Source: Spirogloea muscicola (lineage: Eukaryota > Streptophyta > Zygnematophyceae > Spirogloeales > Spirogloeaceae). Taken from it: a DNA stretch of 41,277 bases. Each line of letters starts with the position of its first letter. Within the stretch, counting starts at the first letter, position 1. Below, in pieces: positions 1-11,385 of this stretch. The notes beneath the pieces are model-generated. The model ran no database searches, was not told where the DNA came from, and worked only from the letters and a program-made list of their open reading frames with translations. The position numbers and the translations under genes are program-made. Location of the stretch: positions 56,282-97,558 of the forward strand of contig WELB01000217.1 of the NCBI GenBank assembly GCA_009602725.1. The letters are read 5' to 3'.

Positions 1-3000
1 GCGGCGGCGGCGGCTGCGGGGGCGGCGACGGACCTGCCGCCAGAGATCATGGCGCACGTCCTGGCGCTCGTCCCGGCGACGCGCGACCGCAACGCCTGCG
101 CGCTCGTCTGCCGCGCGTGGCGACGCTGGGAGCGCGAGACGCGCGCCGCGCTGCACCTGCGCGGCTCCATCGCCGGGCTCTCCGGCATCGTCGCCGCCTT
201 CCCCTCCGTCACCGACCTCGACCTCACCGACGTCAACCCCGGCTGGGACGGCAGGTGAGGCGACGGGACCGTGGTCTCCACAACCAAAGGTCAAGGGTTC
301 GAGTCCCCTTTCTCCTGACTCTGCAACTCTTCTTTCAAGACGGCTCTGTCGCCGCTGACGCCATTAGAGCTGCCGCTATCCTGCGGTATATAAGTTGACG
401 AGCTCGGCGTTGTGAATACTTGGTAGATTAGTGCAGTGCCAGTCTCATGTCTTGGCGCTTTGCTGCATGCAGCGAGGTGGAGCTTCGTGGGATTTTCCAG
501 GCGGCCTTCCCGCACCTGCGCAAGGTCAAGGCTAATGTCAGCCCCTCGGGCCTCAAGTACATCCGCCACTGCTGGCCCGACCTCCGCGAGGTACGATGGG
601 CCGGGGCCGCTGTTCGAGCCCTCTCCTGGACCCTCACTGTGAAGCTTCTAAGCCGTGCATTACAAGTATTAGTGTTCCAGTGAAGACAGATGTTATCGTT
701 ATCATCGTCAATACATGCCATAGTTGCGCCTAACATCAGCACTGGTGATTGTGCTGGGGAATTATCAGGCGCAACTGTTACACAGTACACAAATAAGTGT
801 TTTCCAGGCATTGTCATAAACAATACAGCTTAAGTCAGCTATCATAAAGTGACTGGCAGTCATCTGGAGGACAGCTGGTACTTACTCAGTGTTGGGAAGT
901 GCAGGTGGTCATTGGGCACTGGGACGGGCCAGACGACTTCCTGGAGGGCCGCCACGTTGCGGACCTGCTCGCGACGTGCTCACGCATCACCACCCTGGAC
1001 CTGTCGTGGAGCCGCACGTGCGACTTCAACGACCTGCCGCGCGAGCTCGGGCGCCTCCCTTTCGTCCGCCTGCGCGCCCTCAACCTGCTCGGCGGGCCCT
1101 GCAAGCTCCGCGACGCCACGCTCGCCGGTCTCGCGCAGGCCTGCCCCAAGCTCGAGGTCCGCTTCTGAAACCTCCACGAGATCCGGAGCTGATGCTCTTG
1201 CAATCGTTGCTGTTCCTCAGTACGTAGTTAGCTGCTAAGCTGGGCTGGAGTGTCAGCTGAGCGACGCTCACTGCGGTGCTTTTGCTGCAGGAGCTGTGCT
1301 TCTCCATTGGCCAGGGGACGGTCAGCGATGCGGGCATCGCAAAGCTGGCCGCCGGCTGCCGCGAGCTGCGGCTGCTGAGCATCGAGGACGAGGCACACGA
1401 CATCAACAACGAGCACAGCCTCACGGGACCCATCACCGCGCTTTCGCTCTACCAGCTGGCACGGTATTGGTACGTATCATCAACCCCCACCTGACCAATT
1501 GAAAGAAGTTGTACTGACCAATCAGCTTTATTCGTTTTGCTATTTGGTAATTAACTTCCCTCGCCACGACTTAAGATCGTGCAATCTAGATGTCTATATG
1601 CAGCCTTCTCTTTGCTGATGCTTCTGTTAGGGATGTGCATTAAAGACGTATGAAGTATTGGTCTGAATACTTCTCCCTGTGCGATTGCAGCTGCAACCTG
1701 CGAGTGTTGTCCCTGGTGCTGGCCAAGTACGTGCGGAGCTCGGGCATAGGCTTCGAGTGGCTCGGTGCACGCTGCCCACGCCTGCAGACGTTGCGCATCG
1801 CACGCTTCCTGGGACTTTGCTCCGCTGAGCCAATTGGCGAGAAGGGCGACCTCTGCCGGCCCGCCAACTCAGGCTTCGAGGTCTGGTCATGGGCTCCCAC
1901 ATCGTGCTCCATCAGCCGCTTGTGGTTGTATCCTTGCACCACAACAGTGATACGTCATGCCGCCACAACGGTGATGCGCCGTGCTTTCAAGTCTCAGCAC
2001 AATCCACTGGCAATCCCTTAAGGTTGCTCTCTGACGCAGGGGCTGGCTGCATGCCGGAGCTTGACTGAGCTGGAGATGCAGAGCTGCCAGGACCTGTCCA
2101 ACAAGGATGTGCGTGCCATCCTCGCAAGCTGCACAAAGCTTCGGCGTCTCCAGGTCAGGAATAGACATTGCTTGCATCCAGTCGTATACTGCATAACAGT
2201 TTAGGAAACCTGAATGACTTGTTGAATAAGTGACACCTCTTCCCAGCTTTCTGCTGCATCTGGAAGTAGTGTGCAGTATAGGACTGGCAACATTGTGATC
2301 ATCTGTGCTATGATGTTAATATTTTAACATGCCCGGAGATACGTCCCAGATCATGGCCAGTCAGAAGCTTACGGCGAAGGCCTTCAAGACAACAAGGGGC
2401 ACTAAGTGCTTGGCCACTCTGCTGGACCACCTTCGAATACTCCAGGTGTGCAGGGCACTCCGGCTGTTGTTGGGAAGGTCCCTTTGCCTCCGGGCGAACT
2501 CGTCTTGCAGCAGGAATACTGCTTTATGAAGAACCAAGCAAATTCCGACGGTTGCCGAATAGGATACATCAATAACATGTTGTAAATCTACTAATGTTCA
2601 CATAAGTGACATAGTTCACGCACACTGTCAGTGGATGCCCTTTGTTGACTTGAGTGAAAGTGGGTTGGCCTCGTCTGTCCCCAGTGCGACCGTGTCTCGA
2701 CAGTCGACGTTGTGCAGCGGGTGCGGCCGATGCGGGACTCCCTGGTCGGTCTGGAGCTGACGTGCAACTGGCAGCCGGGGGCCCCGTCCGAGCACCTCCT
2801 CCCGCCGCTGCCGCTCCAGGGCTTCCGCTCCCTTGTCTCCCTCTACCTCCAGTTCCGGATTGGGGCCTCCCTGCTCCCCCTCGCCAGGTAGACATACTCT
2901 TCATTGTGCAATTTATAGCTACCTCGATGATCATTCACATACAAGAAATGTGGTTGGCTAGTGTCGATGAGTCATAAAGAGAAATTTTTGTTGATTTACA

Positions 3001-3980
3001 TGAGTAGGAATCAGCTGCACGAGATAGGTAGCGAGCAGTAGCCACTGCACTGAATCACATGCGGTGACAAATGTGCAAAGTGCCTGTTTAATATAGTAGT
3101 CCAGGAGTGCAAAGGTGTTGCAAGAACGTTTCTTAATTGTGAGCTGCCTGGTGTCACTGCGTTCATGCAGAGCCGGGCTGGAGACATGCACCAATCTGAA
3201 GTTTGTCTACCTCACCGTGTACGGCGAGATTGATGCCCTGGCTGTGTGGACCAGCCAGGCGACGGACCTCTCATTCCTCACTGGCTGCCAGGCGCTCGAC
3301 TTCCTCTACATCGCCATGGAGCGCACTGGCGGCCCCCGGGCCGTTGTTGACCAGTGGGAGCGCGGCTACATGGAGGTGGGGTCACCAAGCACACATCAGA
3401 TAGCCGGAGATATAGCAATCTTTACATGTGATGCAACTGAGATGAGTTATGAAAGAAGGTCGACATGGTATGCATTTTAAGGCTTAAATTCTTCGATACC
3501 TGAACAGATGCCAACCTGCACTTAGCAGATGCCAAGTATGCTTGCACTACTCACTGACTTGATTTATAAATTGACCGAAGAGTTCTGTAAATGTATGAAA
3601 CAACTTGTGAAAAGCAGAAGCTACCGTGCCTGGACCTTTCCGAGATGGAGTACCACCCCGCTCCGAACGAGCACGGTCTGGACATGGTGTCAGTGGAGGC
3701 GGCGGAGATCTTGTCGCGCTGCCGGCTGCTGCGCAAGCTCTCGCTCGGCGGTGTCGCCCGGCAAGACGCGCTCACCGTGCTGCTCGAGAACCGCAGCCTC
3801 CGTGACGTGCTCTTCCACCTGCCGCCCGACTGCTCCGACAGCTTCCGGCAGGAGTTCTACCGCCGGCTCACGTCGCGTGACTACTCCGACCAGGTTCACG
3901 TGGCCAAGCCGCGTGCGGCCGCCCTGCCTGAGCTTCCGGGCCCCGTTACGCGTCAGCGGCGGCGCCTGCTTGAGCTATGA
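1..3980 (+). CDS. MAX2: MAX2/D3-like F-box leucine-rich-repeat protein, 5' partial, about 10 exons
   Basis: Proposed exons: 1-254, 473-590, 905-1156, 1291-1469, 1691-1880, 2040-2153, 2350-2445, 2685-2887, 3171-3375, 3618-3980. All have GT/AG borders and the phases join without a stop, giving at least 657 residues. The start lies upstream of the window; it opens in an Ala run, then an F-box (LPPEIMAHVLALV, RNACALVCRAW). LRR segments follow (LLATCSRITTLDLSW, CPRLQTLRIARFLGLC, LASCTKLRRLQ, AGLETCTNLKFVYLTVYGE). The order, and the end (QWERGYMEKL, LDLSEMEYHPAP, NRSLRDVLFHLP), match MAX2/D3 rather than TIR1 or COI1. In land plants MAX2 is the F-box subunit of an SCF E3 ligase in the nucleus; it works with D14/KAI2 receptors in strigolactone and karrikin-like signalling and targets SMXL repressors. 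Least sure: the exon at 2350 and the C-terminus. A donor-like site after codon DQ near 3894 could mean a further exon. Confidence 0.85.
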
Positions 3981-4720
3981 CTCCTAAGTGACTGCTCAGC
4001 TATGCTACCCATTAATATGCCCATTTTTAGTAAACCCCTGGACTTCAAATGCTTCAACTTGGATACTGACTTTCAGAGTCCTGTCTAGACAATAACCTCA
4101 TGTTCTGTGGCAACCTTCGTTTCTGCACTTACAGTAACCTGTGTCTTCCTATGTCTTCTTCGTCCCAGTAGTGGCATATCCATGTTCTCGCAGAGTCCAT
4201 GTGCAAGATTCCTGCAAGGTTTGGGTCAATCGTCAATCGTTGACCCCCATTGATGTAATTTCTGCCCCTGCAAAAGAGCTCTGTAAAAGTAACATGCTGT
4301 TTGCTCCTCGGCAGTCCTGAGCACTTGCTGTAAGAAATGCATCGTGCATCATGGTCTTTCTTTGCAGATGCAAATTCATACTTTGGAATACTATGAGGAC
4401 TCTGGGAAATTGTGGGTATGTACCATAGTTGTCATCTCTACAGTAAGCACTTGTTCAGGGTACATGATTAACATTAGGTGTAAAAGTGACGAAGGCGTCA
4501 GAGGGCCGGGCTTAAGATTACTTATACTGCAGTCTTTGTACTGACAAGGACTTCCCATACAGTGAGCTTTGCGCACTAGAGTTGCGTGGCTGTACGGCCA
4601 ATCTTAACAGATCCTCAAGCCTGTTCCGAGTCAATAATTGTTCAGACAATGTCCACATCTGGCACATGAGAGAGGGACAGTGCTCCTAGCTCGTGGTTAA
4701 CTGTCTGTGTAATTGACTAC
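3981..4720. other. Convergent intergenic region between MAX2 and DHAR
   Basis: This stretch separates the MAX2 stop from the DHAR stop and should hold both 3' untranslated regions. It is AT-richer than the flanking exons. Open frames are short and lack a recognisable domain. I see no repeat of the hairpin family here. Confidence 0.6.
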
Positions 4721-6680
<1,960 letters not shown>

Positions 6681-7050
6681 GGCAGCGCGAGTACGAGCCT
6701 GCGCCGCAGCGAGGCCCTTGCCGGCGTCGCAGCAACAGCAGCAGCGGCGGAGCGGCGGCGGGCGGCGAGCGCCGCGGCGGCGGCGGGCGATGGAGTGGCT
6801 GCTGCTGACATTGCTCGCCCAGCTTCCAGCAACTGGGTCTCACAGTGCCGCCTTCGCCGCCGCCGGCTCTGGCATAAGTGTGCCGCCGCCGCCGCCGCCA
6901 CTACTGGGCTTGCTATCTGTGCTATGCCTTTGCACCTGGCCAGCTCTGGCCCGGCCTGCTTCTCCGAGTGCTTCGTCCTCAGGAGGTGCGGTGGCTGGAA
7001 AGAACGGACAGAGTGGCAAACCTTCTTCGAGACGAAGGGCCCGCCCGTTA
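6681..7050. other. GC-rich 5' flank of DHAR
   Basis: This is very GC-rich sequence with CCG/CGG and CAG-type trinucleotide runs at about 6690-6790 and 6880-6905, just upstream of the DHAR start. It probably holds the 5' untranslated region and core promoter. Long open frames here on both strands have low-complexity Arg/Ala/Pro composition and no domain, so I treat them as chance. Confidence 0.5.
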
Positions 7051-8310
7051 AGGATAGGGGCTGGAAAAAGCCAGCCCAAGAAAGAATGAACGAAGGACGA
7101 GAAGGGGCCAGGGGAAGCACTAAGAACAACAAGCACTGTTCGTCCCAGACAAGCCGTCATTTCCCCGCCGCTGTGCTATCGTCCCTGAGGTCAGTCCGCC
7201 CGTCAGGCGGACTCTATCCCACGCCGTCCACACGCGAGCAGGCCGTGCTATGGCCGCCGCCTCTGGGTCTCGGCGCAGTGCCTCTTTCCCTGCAGCGAGC
7301 TACTCAGACCTGATGGTGCTCACTCGTGGGTACTGAGCTTCCCTCTGCATCGTCTATGTGTTTTGCAATGTTGTAGTGTAGTCCTTTTTCCGGCTCCTCT
7401 TTCTTTCCGACGCCTTGCATCTGCGTGCTGGCCGTGCTCTCGCTGCGGCCTCCCAGCTTTCGTCAGGGGGATAGTTTTCCGGCAGCTAGTCTGTCGGATG
7501 TGAGGCTCCTTACTCGTAACTACTGAGAGGTTCATCCTTCCCCCTTCTGCCATAGCCTCTTCAGGCCCCACAGTCGCTGCTTAGCTCGTAGTTTGGCCCC
7601 TTCGAACCTTGTCAATTCTTTTCGGCCTGGCTTCTCACAGCCCTTGCCCCCATTGGGAGAGCCACTTCTACTTTCTTTGGCTTTGGACATTGTGGTTCTT
7701 TTTTGGGCCGGCTTTGCCAGCCCCTCTTCTCTATGGGCGAGCACTTCTTCTATCCACAACCGATGCCTTTCGGCTTTGATTGTGGATATGCAAAATGCCA
7801 TATGTCGCGCTGTAGCTGCAGACTCTGGCAAGGAAGAAAGACGCTTCCAGGAGCCATCCATCCAGGAGCCATTTTGTCCATTCCTTTCGGGCTGGCCTCT
7901 GGCCTCTCCCCCTGACGTCTTAGCACTTAGTACCTTGCTTTCTGCTACATCCGGCTCCTTCAGCCTTTGTCCATTTCGTTGGGCTGGCCTCTCACAGCAA
8001 GCAGTCAATCTGGCCGCGCTTTCTTTTCCTGACGAAAGCCATAGGCTGCAGCGAGAGCACGGCCAGCACGCAGGTGCTGGGAGAGGCCAGCCCAGAGTAA
8101 AAAATGAACAAAGGTCGAAGGGGCCAGGGAAAGCGCTAAATCATACAGATTCAAGTAGCTACGAAACACTCAGTAACCCCTGCTAAGCAGCCGCAGGTCG
8201 GAGAAACTGGCAAGAAGAAAGACGCTGGGAAAGAAAGTGGTCGCCCATAGAGAAGAGGGACTGGCAAAGCCAGCCCAAAAGAGAATGGACGATGTCTAGG
8301 GAAAGCGCTG
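7050..8310. repeat. Cluster of short hairpin repeats (GGCTG-N8-CAGCC family)
   Basis: Copies lie near 7057-7110, 7595-7670, 7675-7755, 7950-8000, 8070-8130 and 8225-8310, in both orientations. In one orientation the order is: GTGGCTCTCCCAATGGG, a hairpin GGGCTG-loop-CAGCCC, then AGAATTGACAAGGTTCGA and AGGGGCC. A second module carries CGCCCATAGAGAAGAGGGG with the tight hairpin GGCTGGC-AAA-GCCAGCC and AGAATGGACAATGTCC. No coding content is visible inside the modules. In places they follow the C-terminal end of a LINE-like frame, so they may be LINE 3' tails. Confidence 0.75.
7200..7590 (+). mobile_element. Two overlapping fragments of a LINE-type element 3' end
   Basis: Frames at about 7240-7330 (AAASGSRRSASFPAASYSD, ending near TRGY) and 7415-7540 (LHLRAGRALAAAS, then frameshifted toward a TRNY-type end) repeat the terminal residues of better copies at 17.9-19.4 kb. 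Each stops at the same place. A shared tail of about 120 bases follows (CTGCCATAGCCTCTTCAGG and GCTGCTTAGCTCGTAG), then the hairpin modules. Both pieces lack everything upstream, as expected for 5'-truncated insertions. Confidence 0.6.
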
Positions 8311-8454
8311 AAGCTAGGACGGGGACCCCGCTACCCGCCACCCGAAGCCTAGTTTCTCTGACCTGCGGCTACTTCACAGGGGTTACTGCGTGCCTAGTAG
8401 AAGTTCTCTTCTCTCTAGTAGAAGAAGCTGTGAGCGCTTCCAGGAGAGAAGTGG

Positions 8455-8670
8455 CTCTCAAAGAGAAGAAGAAGTGGCTCTCCCAATGGGGGCAAGGGCT
8501 GTGAGAAGCCAGGCCGAAAAGAATTGACAAGGTTCGAAGGGGCCAAACTATGAGCTAAGCAGCGACTGCGGGGCCTGAAGAGGCTATGGCAGAACGGGGG
8601 AGGATGGACTACTCAGTAGTTACGAGTGAGGAGCCTCACATCCGACAGAAAATCTCAAAGAGAGGGCAGT
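8455..8670 (-). mobile_element. LINE-type 3' end with hairpin tail
   Basis: Read on the minus strand, the coding end (CGGATGTGAGGCTCCTCACT then TAACTACTGA) is followed by the CTGCCATAGCCTCTTCAGG tail. The hairpin GGCTGGCTTC-TCACAGCCC and the AATGGG/GAGCCACTTCTTC flank come next. The order and spacing match 7.49-7.67 kb on the other strand and the copies at 11.15 and 18.2 kb. Confidence 0.6.
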
Positions 8671-8689
8671 GGCTGTGACTCTCAACGCT

Positions 8690-9190
8690 CCGAAAATTCT
8701 TCATTCCTTTGTCTGGCCCGGCCCATATGGTCCGGTGCGCGCGGCGAGCGGACCAGCACCCACGACTTGCTACGCAATGCCATGTTTGACATATTCGTGG
8801 CCGCCGGTTACACTGTGGCGCTCGTGAGTACCAGCATCATGCCTCCGACCTCTGGGGCGGATGGCCGCCTCCACACCCGGCGCGCCGATCTCGTCGCTAG
8901 CGCGCTCGGCGGGGGGCCTCGGCTCATTGCCGACGTCGTCACAACTGACTCGTTCGATTCCAGGAGCGCCAAACGTTCGGCGGAGGAGGCGGGCTACGCA
9001 GTCCGCCAAGCGGCAGGCGCCAAGGATCGCAAATAACTGCAAATACTCGGATCACCCGGTGGGCGACGAGTTGTCCCACTCGCCGTCGACGTACACGGCG
9101 CCTTTGGCGCCGAATGGCTCACTCGTGGGTACTGGGCTTCTCTCTGCATCGTCTATGTGTTTTGCAGTGTTTTGTAGTGTAGTCCTTTTT
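8690..9190 (+). pseudogene. Broken LINE-type ORF C-terminal region (endonuclease-like segment)
   Basis: The frame at 8690-9033 reads ARPIWSGARGERTSTHDLLR, then RADLVASALGGGPRLIADVV and AGYAVRQAAGAKDRK, and ends at TAA 9034. The next motif, KYSDHPVGDEL, is in another frame. VPLAVDVHGAFGAEWL is in the original frame, so at least one small indel separates them. It then jumps directly to TRGYW, the usual last residues, showing an internal deletion of roughly 90 codons relative to the copy at 18.4-18.7 kb. RADLV...RLIADVV resembles the acidic core of restriction-like endonuclease domains found C-terminal to some LINE reverse transcriptases; that is inference. Reverse transcriptase motifs are absent. 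Confidence 0.55.
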
Positions 9191-9194
9191 CCGG

Positions 9195-9290
9195 CTCCTC
9201 TTTCTTTGGCTTTGGACATTGTCCATTCTTTTTTGGGCTGGCTTTGCAAGCCTCTCTTCTCTATGGGCGAGCACTTCTTCTAATGGCTTG
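9195..9290 (+). repeat. Hairpin repeat module downstream of the 8.7 kb LINE remnant
   Basis: It carries TTGGCTTTGGACATTGTCC, the hairpin arms GGGCTGGCTTTGCAAGCC and CTATGGGCGAGCACTTCTTC. This is the second module type, in the same order as at 7.68-7.76 kb. It follows directly on the LINE-like coding end. Confidence 0.65.
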
Positions 9291-9389
9291 ACCTGCTTCA
9301 CCGCCTTCACCAGAGCGCGGCGAGCAGCGCCCCGCCGCCACGGGCAGCAGGGCGAGCAGCCTGGCTCCCATGTCAAAACACTGCAGAAC

Positions 9390-9790
9390 ACAGAAACGAT
9401 GCAGAGGGAAGCTCAGTACCCACATCAGGTCTGAGTAGCTCGCTGCCGGGAAAGAGGCACTCCGCCGAGACCCAGAGGCGGCGGCCATAGCACTTCCATG
9501 TCGCCGGGTCCCTCGCCCAAGTCTTCCGGATGCGCTCGGCCGTCTCTTTGCAGCGGTCCCTAGCTTTAGCGATCCAATTGCGCGCAGGCCACGCTCTGGC
9601 GGCGGCCTCCGGCTTCCGTCAGGGCGACGTCTTTTCGCCTGCTAGCTATTCAGATTTGCATCTACTGCCTAGAGGTTACTGAGAGTCCGCTTGCTGCTGT
9701 CTCAGTCCTTAGCACTCCGGCTCCTTCAGACCTTGTTCATTCCTTTGGGCTGGCCTCTCCCAGCCACCAGTTAATCTGGCCGCGCTTGCT
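9390..9790. mobile_element. Back-to-back LINE-type 3' fragments and a hairpin
   Basis: At 9394-9490 the minus strand repeats the AAASGSRRSASFPAASYSD end. From about 9500 the plus strand reads SQVFRMRSAVSLQRSLALAI, then RAGHALAAASGFRQGDVFSP and SYSDLHLLPRGY with a stop. A spacer and a hairpin copy (TTTGGGCTGGCCTCTCCCAG CC) follow at about 9725-9780. The same domain occurs at 18.0-18.7 kb. No upstream domains are present. Confidence 0.55.
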
Positions 9791-9989
9791 TCTGGACTGG
9801 CCACTCCAGCCATCGCCTTCTACTTTGAAGAGATTTCTCTCACGATGAGCAGGCCGCGCTTTGGCTGCTGCTTCTGGGTCTTGACGTGTGGCAACAGATT
9901 CCGACTGTCAGCTACTCCAACTTGCGGCTGCTGACTAGCGCCTATTCAATGAGCACCCATATGTAGCCGCTTGCATAGCGCATGGTTGC

Positions 9990-11140
9990 GCTTTCTGGCA
10001 CCTGTGAATGTTGTCATTCTTTCTTGGATTGGCTATCGACCCCGTTGGGAGAGCCTCGTCTTCTTCCTTCGGGGCTGGCCTTTCACAAGCTTTGCCTCCT
10101 CTTATTTAAATGTGTTGCTCTATCATACGCTGATCTATCACAGCCTTGTTCTTCATGAAGACGATAATTTCCTCAGAAGGGGGCGATGGCTGTGAAAGGC
10201 CAGCCCACAGATGGATATACAAGGTCCAGAGGGGTCACAAAGTCATTCTTTCGTTTGAAGTGGCCTTTCACAGCCCTTGCCACCGTTGGAAATGCCGCTT
10301 TCTTCTGCACAGAAGATACTCTTCAAAGTGCGAGGGCCGTAAGTCCAGCCCAAAGAATCGCATGACGTCCAAAGAAACAGCTCTTAAGATATAAGGTAAT
10401 GGCTGTGAGACGCCAGCCCAAAGAAATGAGCAGGGTCTGAAAGGGCCCGAAGTTGCAAAATCACGAAATTAATCTTTGTGACTTCTGCGAATGGACACTC
10501 GATAACCTCTAGTCAGCAAGTGCAGAGTGGAATTATAAGAGTGCGGGAAGTTGTAGCCCTGTCGGAAATGAAGGAGTCGATTACGTCCTTCCTTATCAAG
10601 GAACGTGACACTCTATGCACTCGGCTGGCTTAGCAACCATTCTAATTGGTGCAAGCGGGTTGGTGGCTGTGAAGGGCCAGCCCCTAGGTCCGGACGAGGT
10701 CTAATGCAAGGCCCTACAAACGGCAGTAGCATCTTCATACTACCAGCCCATGTTGTGCAGTTGTCTAATCTTTCCGGGCTGCTTTGTGGGGCTTCCCTCA
10801 GACCTTGTTCATGCTTGTTGAGCTGGGTTTTCACAACAAGAACGAAAGTTTCTCACAACAAGAAAGAAAGACTCTTCCAGTAGAGGGCGATGGCTGTGAA
10901 TAAAGCCCTCGCCGCCTTAGAATGAGCTCATTTCTTTCACAGCGGCGGCTAGTCTTTCTGACCTGCGGCTGCTTACCAAGATCTTTACCTGAGTGTCCTT
11001 CCTTCAAGGTACTTGCTCATTTGTGATTATTAGCATTTCCCAGCCCCTTCGGACCTTGGACATACATTTCGGGCTGGCTTTTCACTGCCCTCCCGCCCCT
11101 TCTGATTGAGCTCCATTCCACAGCCACCGGCACCTCTCGA
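9990..11140. repeat. Dispersed degenerate hairpin repeats
   Basis: Copies of the GGCTG...CAGCC hairpin with recognisable flanks lie near 10010-10090, 10175-10240, 10245-10310, 10390-10450, 10660-10710, 10790-10840, 10870-10915 and 11045-11100. Both orientations occur. Several carry the variant left flank CTTCCAGTAGAGGGCG or a decayed version. The intervening sequence shows no coding potential that I can support. Confidence 0.6.
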
Positions 11141-11149
11141 GAGAGCTTC

Positions 11150-11385
11150 TTGTTGAAGAAGTGGCTCTCCCAATGGGGCAAAGGGCTGTGAAAAGCCAGC
11201 ACAAAAAGAATTGACAAACGTTCGAAGGGGCCAGATGAAGGAGGGGCCTAAAGCGCTATGTCAGAACGGGTGTAGATGGACCACTCAGAAGCAACGAGTG
11301 AGGAGCCTCAAATCCGACAGACTAGCTGCCTGTAAACAATTCCCCTGACGAAAGCCAGAGGAAAGACGAAACCTCCCTTGTTGAA
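11150..11385 (-). mobile_element. LINE-type 3' end with hairpin tail
   Basis: On the minus strand a short coding end (GGCTTTCGTCAGGGGAATTG, then CGGATTTGAGGCTCCTCACT) is followed by a TGA and a tail of about 120 bases. The hairpin module with AATTCTTTTTGTGCTGGC and CCATTGGGAGAGCCACTTCT comes next. This is an independent, more diverged copy of the arrangement at 8.46-8.67 and 18.16-18.48 kb. Confidence 0.6.

Noticed and set aside
1-3980. Assignment of the first gene to TIR1/AFB or COI1
   Set aside because: The F-box and LRR pattern is superficially similar, but the block order and specific matches (RNxxxLVC...LHLRG, CSAEPIG near the CP.L..L..G..HGVCA position, AGLETC, QWERG) fit MAX2/D3 better.
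7050-8560. CRISPR array or bacterial repeat system
   Set aside because: The repeats are dispersed, unequal in spacing, in both orientations, and in intron-bearing nuclear DNA.
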